From Psychromonas ossibalaenae ATCC BAA-1528 (lineage in GTDB: Bacteria; Pseudomonadota; Gammaproteobacteria; Enterobacterales; Psychromonadaceae): a DNA stretch of 64,000 bases. Below, piece after piece: positions 55,156-64,000 of the stretch. Location: NCBI RefSeq assembly GCF_000381745.1, contig NZ_KB906991.1, positions 1 to 64,000 of the forward strand. The letters run 5' to 3'. The translations under genes and the position numbers were made by a program. Under the pieces are notes generated by a model. That model was not told the origin of the DNA, did no database searches, and worked only from the letters and a program-made list of their open reading frames with translations. Numbering within the stretch: the stretch's first letter is position 1; each line of letters opens with the position of its first letter.

Positions 55156-56199
55156 GTGAAAACTAAAGAAATACTTCAAGTTCCTTTAAATTCTCAATCA
55201 TTAATTCAATGGAGAGATTATTTAAAACAACAAGTTAGCGGATTAGAACATTTGTTTTACCAAAATGGGAAGTTAATTGAGCTGCCGGATTATGATTTTA
55301 ATCAGCAGGCTGAACTGATTGTAATGGGGCGCTCATTCACCACTGAGCAGTTAAGTAACCTTTTGATATTACTGGTTAAAAATGGGGTTGATAGTGTTCG
55401 TCTGCATAAACCGGAACTAATTGAAAATGTAACTGTAATGCGTTTTGCATTAGGTGCTTATCCCGATTCTCTTAAAGTTGTTATTGATGCCTTCGCAAAA
55501 CACAATCAGCTGGATTTTGCTTTGATGGCGTCTTTTCCTGACTGGAATCAGCCGGGTTTAGTTCTGATGGATATGGATTCAACAACCATTCAGATTGAAT
55601 GTATCGATGAAATTGCTGAATTATTCGGTGTCGGAGAGCAGGTGTCTGCTGTTACTGCTCTGGCAATGCAGGGTAAGCTGGATTTCAATCAAAGTCTGCG
55701 TACCCGTGTCGGAAAATTAGAAAATGCGCCTGTTTCGATACTACAGGAAGTGGCTGACAATATGCCTTTGATGCCGGGCTTAGAAGCATTAATCGCGGGA
55801 CTTAAAGCTGCCGGTTGGAAAGTTGCTATCGCCTCTGGTGGTTTTAACTATTTTGCCGACCGTCTGAAAGATGACCATGGGTTTGATGCTGCCGTTGCCA
55901 ATACATTAGAAATATCTGACAGCCGTTTAACCGGAAAAGTAGTGGGGGAAATTGTTAATGCACAGGTTAAAGCGCGTACCTTAGGTGAGTTAGCTGAGTC
56001 TTATGGTATTCCGCTTTCACAAACGGCTGCTATTGGTGACGGTGCAAATGATCTGGTTATGATGGACGCCTCTGCGGTGGGGATCGCAATTCATGCTAAG
56101 CCTATTGTGCAGGAGAAAGCGCCTGTTTCGCTTAATCATTTAGATCTGCAGGGCGCTTTGTGTATTTTGAGTGCGTCAAGCTCGCTTAGATGGTTTTAA
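55156..56199 (+). CDS. serB: Phosphoserine phosphatase
   Basis: HAD-family phosphatase of 347 residues that catalyses the last step of serine synthesis. The nucleophile motif is DMDSTTIQIECIDE, followed by the SGGFNYF motif II and IGDGANDLVMM motif IV. The N-terminal ACT-like part is longer than in E. coli. The GTG at 55156 was chosen because it has TAGGGA 7 bases before it and leaves room for the divergent ytjB promoter. The frame remains open back into ytjB, and an ATG at 55045 is the alternative. The start is therefore moderately certain; function is certain. Confidence 0.93.
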   Translation: MKTKEILQVPLNSQSLIQWRDYLKQQVSGLEHLFYQNGKLIELPDYDFNQQAELIVMGRSFTTEQLSNLLILLVKNGVDSVRLHKPELIENVTVMRFALGAYPDSLKVVIDAFAKHNQLDFALMASFPDWNQPGLVLMDMDSTTIQIECIDEIAELFGVGEQVSAVTALAMQGKLDFNQSLRTRVGKLENAPVSILQEVADNMPLMPGLEALIAGLKAAGWKVAIASGGFNYFADRLKDDHGFDAAVANTLEISDSRLTGKVVGEIVNAQVKARTLGELAESYGIPLSQTAAIGDGANDLVMMDASAVGIAIHAKPIVQEKAPVSLNHLDLQGALCILSASSSLRWF

Positions 56200-56236
56200 A
56201 AAGCAGTGTCTCGTATCTTAAGCACTTTATAAGTGC

Positions 56237-58576
56237 TTAAGTTGAATCTCCTTTAACAGCGTCTAATATATCTTTACTTCTGTCGAATATTTCGATCATG
56301 GCGTGAACCGCCGTTAACTCTTCCTCAAGTTTTTTGGTTAAGTGAATAGCGAACCGGGATATGGCGCGAATTTCAGGTTTAATGGTTGATAAATCAGGTT
56401 TATCTAATGCACTAAGCCGGTAATGCAGCGCGTAAAATGTCGATTCCTGCTCACTCTTAATTATAAAATCTCTTTTTTCCTGCTCAGATTTAAAGTCATT
56501 ATCAAGTAAACTGTGTATCTGCCATTGTTTATCTACGGTCTGCACTGCGCGAACATAAATTAGCGCCTCTTTTGCCAGCGGTTCATTTTCCATATTTTTA
56601 AACGGCTCTGCTATCAGACGCTCGTAGAGTAAATTATTTGCCAGCGGGTAGTAATTTAGTTCAGCAGGATTATCACTGCACATGGAAAAAAGTTTGTGAA
56701 GAGGGTGATCGACGCTGTCTATGGCTGCAAATCTAATTTTAGGGCGTCCGCCTTCTTTACCGATAAAGAAAACACAATTAGTTAATGCTTCCTCTGAAAT
56801 TTCGATTAAACGCTTGGATGCAGGCTGTTTAGGCGTTGTTAATGGTAAACACTTAAAGTGTTTGGCATTATTTTTTATTAATAACGAGAAAAAAGAGTTT
56901 GTCACTTTCAGGCTGTCTGTTTCGCAAACTTGTAAATGCCAGCTGTTATTTGGGCCTGCGCAGACCACCTGATAATGCAGATGATTTAATGCGAATTTCT
57001 TAGATATTCTTTGTAATTCCTTTAAATTGATAGTTACTTTGCTTCCAACTGCCATTGAAACAATTTTATCCAGCTGAATTCTCAGACCTGATAATGAGAA
57101 GTTTAGAATTTTTCCCTGGTAGTTCGTGCCTTTGTCATTTAGTACTAACTGACTTTCATAAAGATAACGTTCCTCTTTTCTTCTCTCGGTTGAAAACAGG
57201 GTGAATATATGTGCTTCGTTATCTTCATTCTGTATATGAACAAATTGGTTTAAGGTACTTAAGTCATATTTGTCAGTTGTGTCGTTGACCGGCTGCGGAT
57301 ATGCCTTAGTTAACGGCTCTAATATGGCAATATGGGTGACACGGTTAAACTCTGCAGGTACAGGTTCGGTTATGTCGTAACTGTTGTTCTGATTCTGCCG
57401 ATACTGATATTCTCGCAGTGTCAGGTGATAAACTTTCCAGCTGCTTTTACTTTGTCCGTAGCTAATAAATAATTTCTTTAAATCCTTTTCTATCAACTCT
57501 TCTTCGGTTGCAGATAAAAAGTACTGTCTGCCGCCGCTAATATGGGTAAAACAGTAAAGTGTACTGGTCGGCTGCTGCATTTGTGCCAGCTGCTTAGTCA
57601 GGCGTAATTCATTAAATAATATCGGCAGCTGGCTGTTACCTTCACAGGTCCACTCATTAATTATTTTTTTATTGGATTTATTATTCAAAGTAAAGATAAA
57701 GGGACTGGAAGAGCGGCAGTCAAGGTAAACCGGTAATGAATTCATCTGTGCCAGGCAGCTGTGTTTTAAGGCATTGATTTTGGCAAGTTGATAATAATAG
57801 TACACATCAATTTTATACTTATGCTGATTCATACGGATGAATTCACGAATAAAATTGATGAACTGATCGTTGTCATCGGCAAGCATTAAATAAAAATAGT
57901 GAATATTATCGTTATGCTTCTGCTTGATTAACTGATAATTAATTCTTTTCTCAAGGTGTGTTTCGATGTATTCATTTTTCAGACCGGTAAAAATGACTTG
58001 TATATACTGATCGTTAAGCATATGAATATCTTCATGTAGTTTTACCTTTAAACCAGATGATGAGATATTAGAGGTTTGCGCGTTTAATATTGTGCCGTCT
58101 TCAAGAATAAGCTGTACATCAGAAACAAAAAACATACGCGGTGCACTGCGTTTGGTTTTCTGAGAAAGGCGCAGAAATTCACATTGCTCCTCTTTTACCG
58201 GTAATTCATTGTCTGAAAAGTGTTTTTCTGTTTGTTTCTGTTTCTGCTGCAGAAGGTAATAGTGAACATATTCATATACGCCGATAGTATAAAGGCCGTA
58301 TAACTCAATTGTCTCCTGTAATACTTTAACAGTATCTTTGGTTAGATAATGCTTCAGACCGTCCTGCTGATGCAGCTGGCAGTCTTCAGTTACTTTATGT
58401 CGTAAATCAATAATTCGCTGACACGGCTGCGACAAACGGTTGAGTTCCATCTTGATCAGAAATTTATCACTGGTGCTTTCACCAAATAGGATTTTATTGA
58501 GTAGATCATTAAAATCGGGCGCATTCCGTAACGGAATAAGCTCTCTGATTTGTGACTGGTAATCTTTAAAATCCAT
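56237..58576 (-). CDS. Large protein with two PilZ domains
   Basis: Cytoplasmic protein of 779 residues. PilZ-like segments lie at about 150-250 (RMFFVSDVQLILEDG, then NISSSGLKVKL) and 470-560 (RRKEERYLYESQLVL, then NFSLSGLRIQL). The second has the clearer RxxxR and N/DxSxxG cyclic di-GMP signature; the first lacks a full RxxxR. Flanking regions are helical and unrecognised. Its place next to serB is as in Vibrio, where a PilZ protein gene is also the serB neighbour. The likely role is cyclic di-GMP-dependent control of motility or surface behaviour; partner unknown. Confidence 0.85.
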   Translation of the reverse strand: MDFKDYQSQIRELIPLRNAPDFNDLLNKILFGESTSDKFLIKMELNRLSQPCQRIIDLRHKVTEDCQLHQQDGLKHYLTKDTVKVLQETIELYGLYTIGVYEYVHYYLLQQKQKQTEKHFSDNELPVKEEQCEFLRLSQKTKRSAPRMFFVSDVQLILEDGTILNAQTSNISSSGLKVKLHEDIHMLNDQYIQVIFTGLKNEYIETHLEKRINYQLIKQKHNDNIHYFYLMLADDNDQFINFIREFIRMNQHKYKIDVYYYYQLAKINALKHSCLAQMNSLPVYLDCRSSSPFIFTLNNKSNKKIINEWTCEGNSQLPILFNELRLTKQLAQMQQPTSTLYCFTHISGGRQYFLSATEEELIEKDLKKLFISYGQSKSSWKVYHLTLREYQYRQNQNNSYDITEPVPAEFNRVTHIAILEPLTKAYPQPVNDTTDKYDLSTLNQFVHIQNEDNEAHIFTLFSTERRKEERYLYESQLVLNDKGTNYQGKILNFSLSGLRIQLDKIVSMAVGSKVTINLKELQRISKKFALNHLHYQVVCAGPNNSWHLQVCETDSLKVTNSFFSLLIKNNAKHFKCLPLTTPKQPASKRLIEISEEALTNCVFFIGKEGGRPKIRFAAIDSVDHPLHKLFSMCSDNPAELNYYPLANNLLYERLIAEPFKNMENEPLAKEALIYVRAVQTVDKQWQIHSLLDNDFKSEQEKRDFIIKSEQESTFYALHYRLSALDKPDLSTIKPEIRAISRFAIHLTKKLEEELTAVHAMIEIFDRSKDILDAVKGDST

Positions 58577-58965
58577 ATATTAGTTTTTCATCCGCGGTTC
58601 TTGTCTTTTATAGTAATTTTAATCACTTTATCTGCAGTTGCAGAGAATTGTTTAGCCTTTTGTCAGTAATCTGCGGTTGTAATGCTGATATTTAACTTCT
58701 AAGGCATGATCTGTTTAATAATAATTAATACACTGAGTAAAGCACAATATAGTAAAGGATTTCAATGCTTAAGAGTTATAAAGCATTAAGAGAATAACAA
58801 TCTGCTCAAGTTTATTCAGTATTATAAGTAAGGCATTAACAGATATAGAAGGAGCGTTTCGGCACCTAATCAGTGCGTCTGCGATATGGTTTTCTATATG
58901 ACCGTGTATTTTAACTGATAAGGCCACTGCTCATCAGTTAAAATACACTTAGATGTAAACTTTAA
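58577..58965. other. Gap between the PilZ genes with a long hairpin
   Basis: No gene is supported. A perfect 16-bp inverted repeat, GTGTATTTTAACTGAT (58904-58919) and ATCAGTTAAAATACAC (58933-58948), lies 17 bases past the end of the small PilZ gene. There is no T-run on the minus strand, so it may be a 3' stabilising or processing structure, or a binding site. Confidence 0.6.
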
Positions 58966-59343
58966 TTAGTCTTCAATATTAACCAACTGCGAGATCTCTC
59001 GGTGCAGTAGATTTTCGTCCGCTAAGTTTAACTGCACCAGGCGTTTCAGATGGGAAATACTGTCTAAACTTAATGTTAAGAATTTGACTCCTAATAACCC
59101 CTCCTCATAGTGACAAATCACACCGCCTATTTCTAAGACTATGTCAGAGCCTTCAAGCTGCAGATTTAACTGTACCGGTACATTTTCTTTATTTGACCAG
59201 TCAGCCGGGCTGAGAACTAATGCCCCTTTTAAAGATATATCTAAAATTTCGGTCGACCAGGTTTCTGTTTCACCAGAAGAATCTTCGCTTATTGAACACT
59301 GTCCTGCAAAGGTGATTCGTGAAAATTTGCGTCTTTCTGACAT
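58966..59343 (-). CDS. Single-domain PilZ protein
   Basis: Cyclic di-GMP receptor-type protein of 125 residues. It consists of one PilZ domain that starts MSERRKFSRITFAGQCSI (RRKFSR, the RxxxR signature). The second signature is at DISLKGALVLSP (DxSxxG). Short length, no membrane segment and intact binding signatures make cyclic di-GMP binding likely. It lies between an M15 peptidase gene and a larger PilZ gene, both on the same strand. Confidence 0.92.
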   Translation of the reverse strand: MSERRKFSRITFAGQCSISEDSSGETETWSTEILDISLKGALVLSPADWSNKENVPVQLNLQLEGSDIVLEIGGVICHYEEGLLGVKFLTLSLDSISHLKRLVQLNLADENLLHREISQLVNIED

Positions 59344-59367
59344 GTTTTTTTCCCATCATGTTGTTAG

Positions 59368-60039
59368 TTACAATTGATTTATATTACATATGAATTGTTT
59401 ATATATCATAGGTAGTTGTTGGCAAATTAGCGATTTCCCAAGCACATTATTATTGATAATTGTGTCTTCAATGAGGGCTAGATCTAATTGTTTAAGTGCT
59501 TTCTCTGCAATCGGATAATAACTTATATGCCAGGGCTCTACTGCAACACCACCTTGATAATTCTGATAAGGGCGGTAGAAACCGAATAAGTGCATATTGT
59601 CACTTAACCAGAGGCTTAACTCATGGAAATAACCATTCTGTTCATATTCACTGACGGTTAGCTGCAGACTCTGTTTTTGCGGTAATAAATCAGGATCATA
59701 GATATCAAAATCACTTCCCCAGTGATGACGGCTTGCACCTGGTAATGCAGACCAGTGCAGAATCGCCAGCAGCTTTTCTAATTCAGATAAAGTCTGCAGG
59801 TTCAATACTTGTTCGTTTCTATCTAAAACTGCTCTCTTACCTGAATATTTATTATTCCAGATAAACTGCTGCCGTTCAAAACTGCGAAATCCGCTGGCAA
59901 TCTGCAGGTTAAAACCGGCTGATTTTGCCGCCTGCTGCAGAGCGCAGAAATCAGCCTCGGCATTTCGATGAATTAAAATCCCGTTACCGGTTTCAGTCAG
60001 GTGAGAGGTTACCTGACCGGTTAACTGCTGTGCTAACAC
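59368..60039 (-). CDS. M15-family D-alanyl-D-alanine carboxypeptidase-like protein
   Basis: Zinc peptidase of the VanY/M15 type, 223 residues. Zinc ligands fit the motifs [13 protein letters not shown] (HxxxxxxD) and EPWHISYYP (the C-terminal His), and SGFRSFERQ is the typical substrate-site block. No signal peptide is seen, which is common for this group although the substrate is peptidoglycan. It overlaps the end of dapE by 7 bases, so it is translated from the same message. Physiological substrate unknown. Confidence 0.9.
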   Translation of the reverse strand: MLAQQLTGQVTSHLTETGNGILIHRNAEADFCALQQAAKSAGFNLQIASGFRSFERQQFIWNNKYSGKRAVLDRNEQVLNLQTLSELEKLLAILHWSALPGASRHHWGSDFDIYDPDLLPQKQSLQLTVSEYEQNGYFHELSLWLSDNMHLFGFYRPYQNYQGGVAVEPWHISYYPIAEKALKQLDLALIEDTIINNNVLGKSLICQQLPMIYKQFICNINQL

Positions 60040-61169
60040 GCTAATAACTTTTCCAGTGTCAGCTGATATATCTTAACTAACTCTTCTAAGTCATCAACCT
60101 TTACGCATTCATTGAGTTTATGAATGGTTTTATTACCCGGCCCCACTTCAACCACCTGTGCGCCGGTAGGTGCGATGAATCGAGCGTCTGATGTACCGCC
60201 GCTGGTAGATAGTTCGGTGGTTAAACCGTTTACCTCAAAAATAGCTTGAGCGACTGCATCAGTTAGAGTGCCGGGCTGGGTGATAAAAGGTGAACCGTTG
60301 TAAGTCCATTGAACATCAAAATTAAGTTCATGTTTATGTAAAATAGACTCCACCTGTGTGGTTATCTGCTCGGCGGTTAATTCGGTGGAATATCTGAAAT
60401 TACATTGAATGAATGCTTCTCCCGGTACTACATTGCTCGCGCCGGTGCCGGAGTTAAAATTGGTGATCTGGAAACTCGTAGGCGGAAAATATTGATTGCC
60501 GCTATCCCATTGAGTATTCGCCAGTTCAGACAGTGCACAGGTGCAGCTGTGTATCGGGTTGTGAACCAGATGCGGGTAAGCGACATGACCCTGTGTCCCT
60601 TTGATTATCAGATCTGCGGTTAACGAACCTCTGCGGCCGTTTTTAATCGCGTCACCGACATGCTCTGTGCTTGAGGGCTCACCAACAATACAATAATCAA
60701 TTTTTTCATCACGGGCTTCAAGGGTATCCACAACACGTGTCGTTCCATTGATAAACGGGCCTTCTTCATCGCTGGTGATTAACAGTGCGATTGAACCGTT
60801 ATGATCTTGATGTGCTTCTATAAACTGCTCCAGTGCGACCATAAAAGCTGCAATACCGCTTTTCATATCAGCAGTGCCGCGGCCGTATAGAAATCCGTCA
60901 ATTACCTGCGGCTCAAAGGGAGGGCATATCCATTTGTCTTCCGGTCCGGTTGGAACAACATCAGTATGGCCGGCGAAGCAGAATAATGGTTTTTCACTGC
61001 CGCGGCGTGCCCATAAGTTGGTGGTATCTTCAAATATCATGACTTCACATTCAAAGCCCAGCTTTTCAAGTTTTGAAATCAATAACGGCTGACAGCCGGC
61101 GTCTTCAGGGGTAATCGAACGGCGGCTTACTAAATCTTTGAGTAAAACCAAAACAGGACTGTCTGACAT
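60033..61169 (-). CDS. dapE: Succinyl-diaminopimelate desuccinylase
   Basis: Zinc-dependent M20 hydrolase of 378 residues that makes LL-diaminopimelate for lysine and peptidoglycan. Metal-ligand blocks are [11 protein letters not shown] (His, Asp), [11 protein letters not shown] (Asp), TSDEEGP (Glu-Glu), IVGEPSS and the late [12 protein letters not shown] (His). It follows the ArsC/Spx-like gene by 9 bases, as yffB-dapE does in E. coli. Length and motif order are standard. Confidence 0.96.
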   Translation of the reverse strand: MSDSPVLVLLKDLVSRRSITPEDAGCQPLLISKLEKLGFECEVMIFEDTTNLWARRGSEKPLFCFAGHTDVVPTGPEDKWICPPFEPQVIDGFLYGRGTADMKSGIAAFMVALEQFIEAHQDHNGSIALLITSDEEGPFINGTTRVVDTLEARDEKIDYCIVGEPSSTEHVGDAIKNGRRGSLTADLIIKGTQGHVAYPHLVHNPIHSCTCALSELANTQWDSGNQYFPPTSFQITNFNSGTGASNVVPGEAFIQCNFRYSTELTAEQITTQVESILHKHELNFDVQWTYNGSPFITQPGTLTDAVAQAIFEVNGLTTELSTSGGTSDARFIAPTGAQVVEVGPGNKTIHKLNECVKVDDLEELVKIYQLTLEKLLAC

Positions 61170-61178
61170 GGATCTTCC

Positions 61179-61529
61179 TTATACTGAAAATAGAGTCTGG
61201 TAGGTTTCAATCTTAAAACCAAGTTGATAATGGCTGTTATGAACAAGAAGAGGGCGCTTGATTAAAGTCGGAAGTTCAATAAACAGATCGCTCACTGTGC
61301 TTTCGCTGAGTGATGTTTTTTGTGCATCGCTGAGTTGTCGATAACTGGTACTGCGTTTGTTGACTAAATCAGACCAGGGTAGGTTTTTCAGAAATGCGTC
61401 GATAAGAGTTTTATCTAAGCCGTCTTTACGAAAGTCATGAAATGTATATGGGATGTTATTTTGTAAAAGCCATTTTTGCGCTTTTTTTACCGTATCACAG
61501 TTAGGGATGCCGTACAGAATTGTTGTCAT
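61179..61529 (-). CDS. ArsC/Spx family protein (YffB-like)
   Basis: Small thioredoxin-fold protein of 116 residues that resembles arsenate reductase and the YffB/Spx group. The N-terminal motif is YGIPNCDTVKKAQKWL with a single active-type cysteine (Cys10). The family signature RKDGL and the late LIKRPLLVHN follow. True arsenate reduction is doubtful in the YffB group. It is the first gene before dapE with a 9-base gap, an arrangement shared with E. coli. Confidence 0.9.
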   Translation of the reverse strand: MTTILYGIPNCDTVKKAQKWLLQNNIPYTFHDFRKDGLDKTLIDAFLKNLPWSDLVNKRSTSYRQLSDAQKTSLSESTVSDLFIELPTLIKRPLLVHNSHYQLGFKIETYQTLFSV

Positions 61530-61601
61530 GATTTACCCGCTGAAAATAAAATGATTGTAGCAGGGAATAAAAAGAAAAACAGCAGTGCTTAGCAGAAACA
61601 A

Positions 61602-61626
61602 AAAGAGCCGCATAAGCGACTCTTTT
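61602..61626. terminator. Intrinsic terminator after crr
   Basis: Stem AAAGAGCCGC / GCGACTCTTT with a 4-base loop and T-run on both sides lies 21 bases past the crr stop (minus strand). There is one mismatch in the stem. Confidence 0.85.
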
Positions 61627-61647
61627 TAAAACATAAATAAGGTTTAC

Positions 61648-62157
61648 TTATTTAATGATTTTAAGTACCGGGTCAGAAGCGACTGTAACAGCACCAGACA
61701 TCTTCTGTAGTTCTTTAATCTCATCCATGTTTGAAATAACAACAGGTGTTAAGATTGATTTTGCTTTTTCTTTTAGGAACTCAAGATCAAATTCGATGAT
61801 TGTATCACCCATTTTCACTTTCTGGCCTTCTTGTGCGATACGAGTGAAACCTTCGCCTTTAAGCTCAACGGTATCAATACCGAAGTGAACAAAAAGTTCG
61901 ATACCAGTGTCAGACTCTAAAGAGAATGCATGGTTAGTTTCGAAGATTTTACCAATCTCCCCGTCACAAGGTGCAACCATTTTGTTGCCGGTTGGACGAA
62001 TTGCGATACCGTCACCAACAATTTTTTCAGCGAATACAACATCCGGCACATCTTCAATTGCTACGATTTCACCTGAAAGCGGTGCAATAATGTCAATTGT
62101 GTCGTCTGTTTCTGTCGTGCCTGAAATTGCTTTTTTTAATGAATCGAAAAAACCCAT
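61648..62157 (-). CDS. crr: PTS glucose-specific EIIA component
   Basis: Phosphocarrier of 169 residues that takes phosphate from HPr and passes it to EIIB of the glucose system. It also regulates adenylate cyclase and uptake systems. The phosphorylated histidine is His91 in [10 protein letters not shown], with the supporting His76 in [10 protein letters not shown]. It follows ptsI by 81 bases in the usual ptsH-ptsI-crr order, and an intrinsic terminator ends the transcript. Confidence 0.96.
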   Translation of the reverse strand: MGFFDSLKKAISGTTETDDTIDIIAPLSGEIVAIEDVPDVVFAEKIVGDGIAIRPTGNKMVAPCDGEIGKIFETNHAFSLESDTGIELFVHFGIDTVELKGEGFTRIAQEGQKVKMGDTIIEFDLEFLKEKAKSILTPVVISNMDEIKELQKMSGAVTVASDPVLKIIK

Positions 62158-62238
62158 AGGTTAACTCCAAATTGTTATTGATAGATATATAATATCAAAC
62201 GGGCGTCTGCTTTACTGCATTATAACCCGTTTAAATAA

Positions 62239-63960
62239 TTAGTTAATGCCTTTAGTCTTATTAAATTCGTTAACCAGGGCTTCGATTTCAGCTGCCGTTG
62301 CCATTGATAGTGCTTCATCAGCAAGGGCTTTAACATCAGAGAAATTCGTATTACGGATAATTTTCTTAACAGTAGGGATAGAGATAGCACTCATAGAGAA
62401 CTCGTCAAGACCCATACCTAGAAGTAGTAACGTTGCACGTTCATCACCCGCTAACTCACCACACATACCCGTCCATTTACCAGCAGCATGAGAAGCATCG
62501 ATGACTGTTTTGATGATGCTTAATACTGAAGGTGTCATCGGGTTGTAAAGATCTGAGATAAGTTCATTACCACGGTCTACAGCTAGTGTGTACTGCGTTA
62601 AATCGTTTGTACCGATACTGAAGAACTCAACTTCTTTAATCAGATGATGAGCGATAGCCGCTGCAGCTGGTGTTTCGATCATTACACCGATTTCAATTGC
62701 TTCATCAAAAGCGTGACCTTCACCAGTCAATTCTGCTTTTAGTACCGCAATAATTGATTTAAGTCGGCGAATTTCTTCAACAGAGATAATCATCGGGAAC
62801 ATGATACGGATTTTACCGAATGCAGAAGCACGTAATAAAGCACGTAACTGCGGGTTCATGATTTCCGGACGGTCGAAACAGATACGGATTGCACGCCAGC
62901 CTAGGAAAGGATTCATTTCAGTCGGCAGGTCAAGGTAAGGCAGATCTTTGTCACCACCAATATCCATAGTACGGATAATGCAGGCTTTACCTTCCATTGC
63001 TTCCACAACATCTTTATAAGCGATGAACTGTTCTTCTTCAGTCGGAAGCTGGTCACGGTCCATGAATAAGAATTCAGTACGGTATAAACCAACGCCTTCA
63101 GCACCGTTACGTTTAGCCCCGTCAGTATCTTTAACAGTACCGATGTTTGAGCAGACTTCAACGTGATGACCGTCAAGGGTCATTGCCGGAAGGTCTTTTA
63201 ATTTAGCAAGCTCTTCTTTCTCAGCTAAGAAAGTCGCTTTAATTTGTTTAGCTTCAGCTAATTCAGCTGCACTTGGGTTAATGATGATTTTATTATTAAG
63301 CGCATCTAGAATGATGTTGTCACCATTTTTAACACGTTTAGTTATATCATTAGTACCTACGATGGCAGGGATTTCCAGTGAGCGGGCCATGATAGAAGTA
63401 TGAGATGTACGACCACCGATATCGGTGATAAAACCAAGTACTTTATCAAGGTTAATCTGTGCTGTTTCTGAAGGTGTTAAATCGTTAGCAATTAATACAA
63501 CTTCTTCAGCGATGTTGCTTAAGTTAACAATTTCAATGCCTAAAACATTTTTTAGTAAACGGCTTCCGATATCACGGAAATCAGAAGCACGCTCGCGTAA
63601 ATAAGGATCGTCCAACTCCTGAAGCATATTTGCATTTTCTTCAACGATGTAGTTGATAGCAAAGTCTGCAGAACATTTGTTTTCTTTGATGTAAGCTACG
63701 ATATCTTCTTCTAGCTCTTCATCTTCAAGGAGCATGATATGTCCTTCGAAGATAGCTTCTTTCTCTTCACCGAATGTTTCTAATGCTTTTTGTTTTACAA
63801 CCTCAAGTTGAGCGGACGCTTTGCCACGCCCTTCTATGAAGCGAGCAATTTCCTTGTCGATGTCATCAACTTTACCCGTGTTTAGAGATATTTCATCTTC
63901 CTGCAGTAATAATGCTTTTGCGAACGTTATTCCAGGAGACGCTAGAATGCCAGATATCAT
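62239..63960 (-). CDS. ptsI: PTS enzyme I
   Basis: Phosphoenolpyruvate-protein phosphotransferase of 573 residues, the first enzyme of the sugar PTS. The N-terminal domain has the active-site histidine in [13 protein letters not shown]. The C-terminal barrel has the PEP-binding arginine block [20 protein letters not shown], and the cysteine motif GMCGELAGD. The gene is complete, with AAAGGAT 6 bases before its ATG at 63960. ptsH is expected just beyond the window edge. Confidence 0.97.
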   Translation of the reverse strand: MISGILASPGITFAKALLLQEDEISLNTGKVDDIDKEIARFIEGRGKASAQLEVVKQKALETFGEEKEAIFEGHIMLLEDEELEEDIVAYIKENKCSADFAINYIVEENANMLQELDDPYLRERASDFRDIGSRLLKNVLGIEIVNLSNIAEEVVLIANDLTPSETAQINLDKVLGFITDIGGRTSHTSIMARSLEIPAIVGTNDITKRVKNGDNIILDALNNKIIINPSAAELAEAKQIKATFLAEKEELAKLKDLPAMTLDGHHVEVCSNIGTVKDTDGAKRNGAEGVGLYRTEFLFMDRDQLPTEEEQFIAYKDVVEAMEGKACIIRTMDIGGDKDLPYLDLPTEMNPFLGWRAIRICFDRPEIMNPQLRALLRASAFGKIRIMFPMIISVEEIRRLKSIIAVLKAELTGEGHAFDEAIEIGVMIETPAAAAIAHHLIKEVEFFSIGTNDLTQYTLAVDRGNELISDLYNPMTPSVLSIIKTVIDASHAAGKWTGMCGELAGDERATLLLLGMGLDEFSMSAISIPTVKKIIRNTNFSDVKALADEALSMATAAEIEALVNEFNKTKGIN

Positions 63961-64000
63961 ATTCGATCCTTTAAGTACTGATTAAAAACTAAATAATACG

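Overview
The window comes from a marine, facultatively anaerobic gammaproteobacterium of the Psychromonas/Moritella/Shewanella type. The genus is inferred, not proven. Supporting signs are a complete trimethylamine-N-oxide respiration locus (torECAD with torR, torT and torS), an octaheme tetrathionate-reductase-type cytochrome operon, MotY of sodium-driven flagella next to RNase T, serB flanked by ytjB and a PilZ gene, and the crr/ptsI end of a PTS operon.

Layout. 1-344 is the right end of an IS66-family element. 0.7-4.6 kb is patchy accessory DNA: an isolated signal peptidase I gene, an alpha/beta hydrolase, an attC-like palindrome and an AraC-type regulator. 4.6-8.5 kb is an anaerobic electron-transfer operon (octaheme cytochrome, cytochrome b, a small secreted protein, a triple-rhodanese protein), followed by a decayed IS630 fragment. 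9-18.7 kb is the tor locus, with a small torE and an exact tor-box decamer. Then come two tandem tRNA genes (anticodon GAC, Val), a tryptophan-repeat lipoprotein and topB.

22.5-49.2 kb is the centrepiece, a roughly 27-kb YcaO/TOMM-type peptide-modification cluster. It has three large paralogous proteins, each a Ser/Thr kinase, a cyclase-like domain, a STAND ATPase and a helical-repeat tail. Each is followed by a gene whose product ends in a PF-T/S-C/T tail. Two of these products are 130-aa precursors with nitrile-hydratase-like leaders; the third is an unrecognised protein of about 407 aa carrying the same kind of tail. The cluster also has two fused E1-like/YcaO proteins (one without the zinc cysteines), a divergent lysine-aminomutase-like radical SAM protein, an asparagine-synthetase-like enzyme directly behind a MITE, a degenerate GGDEF protein and an FHA-domain protein. 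It ends in four tandem terminator-like repeats. A working model is that the kinase/ATPase proteins sense a signal and control, or directly phosphorylate, the cognate precursor system. The FHA protein would read phosphothreonine, and the YcaO, radical SAM and AsnB enzymes would modify the precursors. No flavin dehydrogenase, dedicated peptidase or exporter is visible in the window.

49.5-64 kb is conserved housekeeping DNA: ylqF, yajD, a DUF2799-like lipoprotein, motY, rnt, grxD, sodB, ytjB, serB, two PilZ genes, an M15 peptidase, dapE, an ArsC/Spx-like gene, crr and ptsI (whose start codon lies just inside the window).
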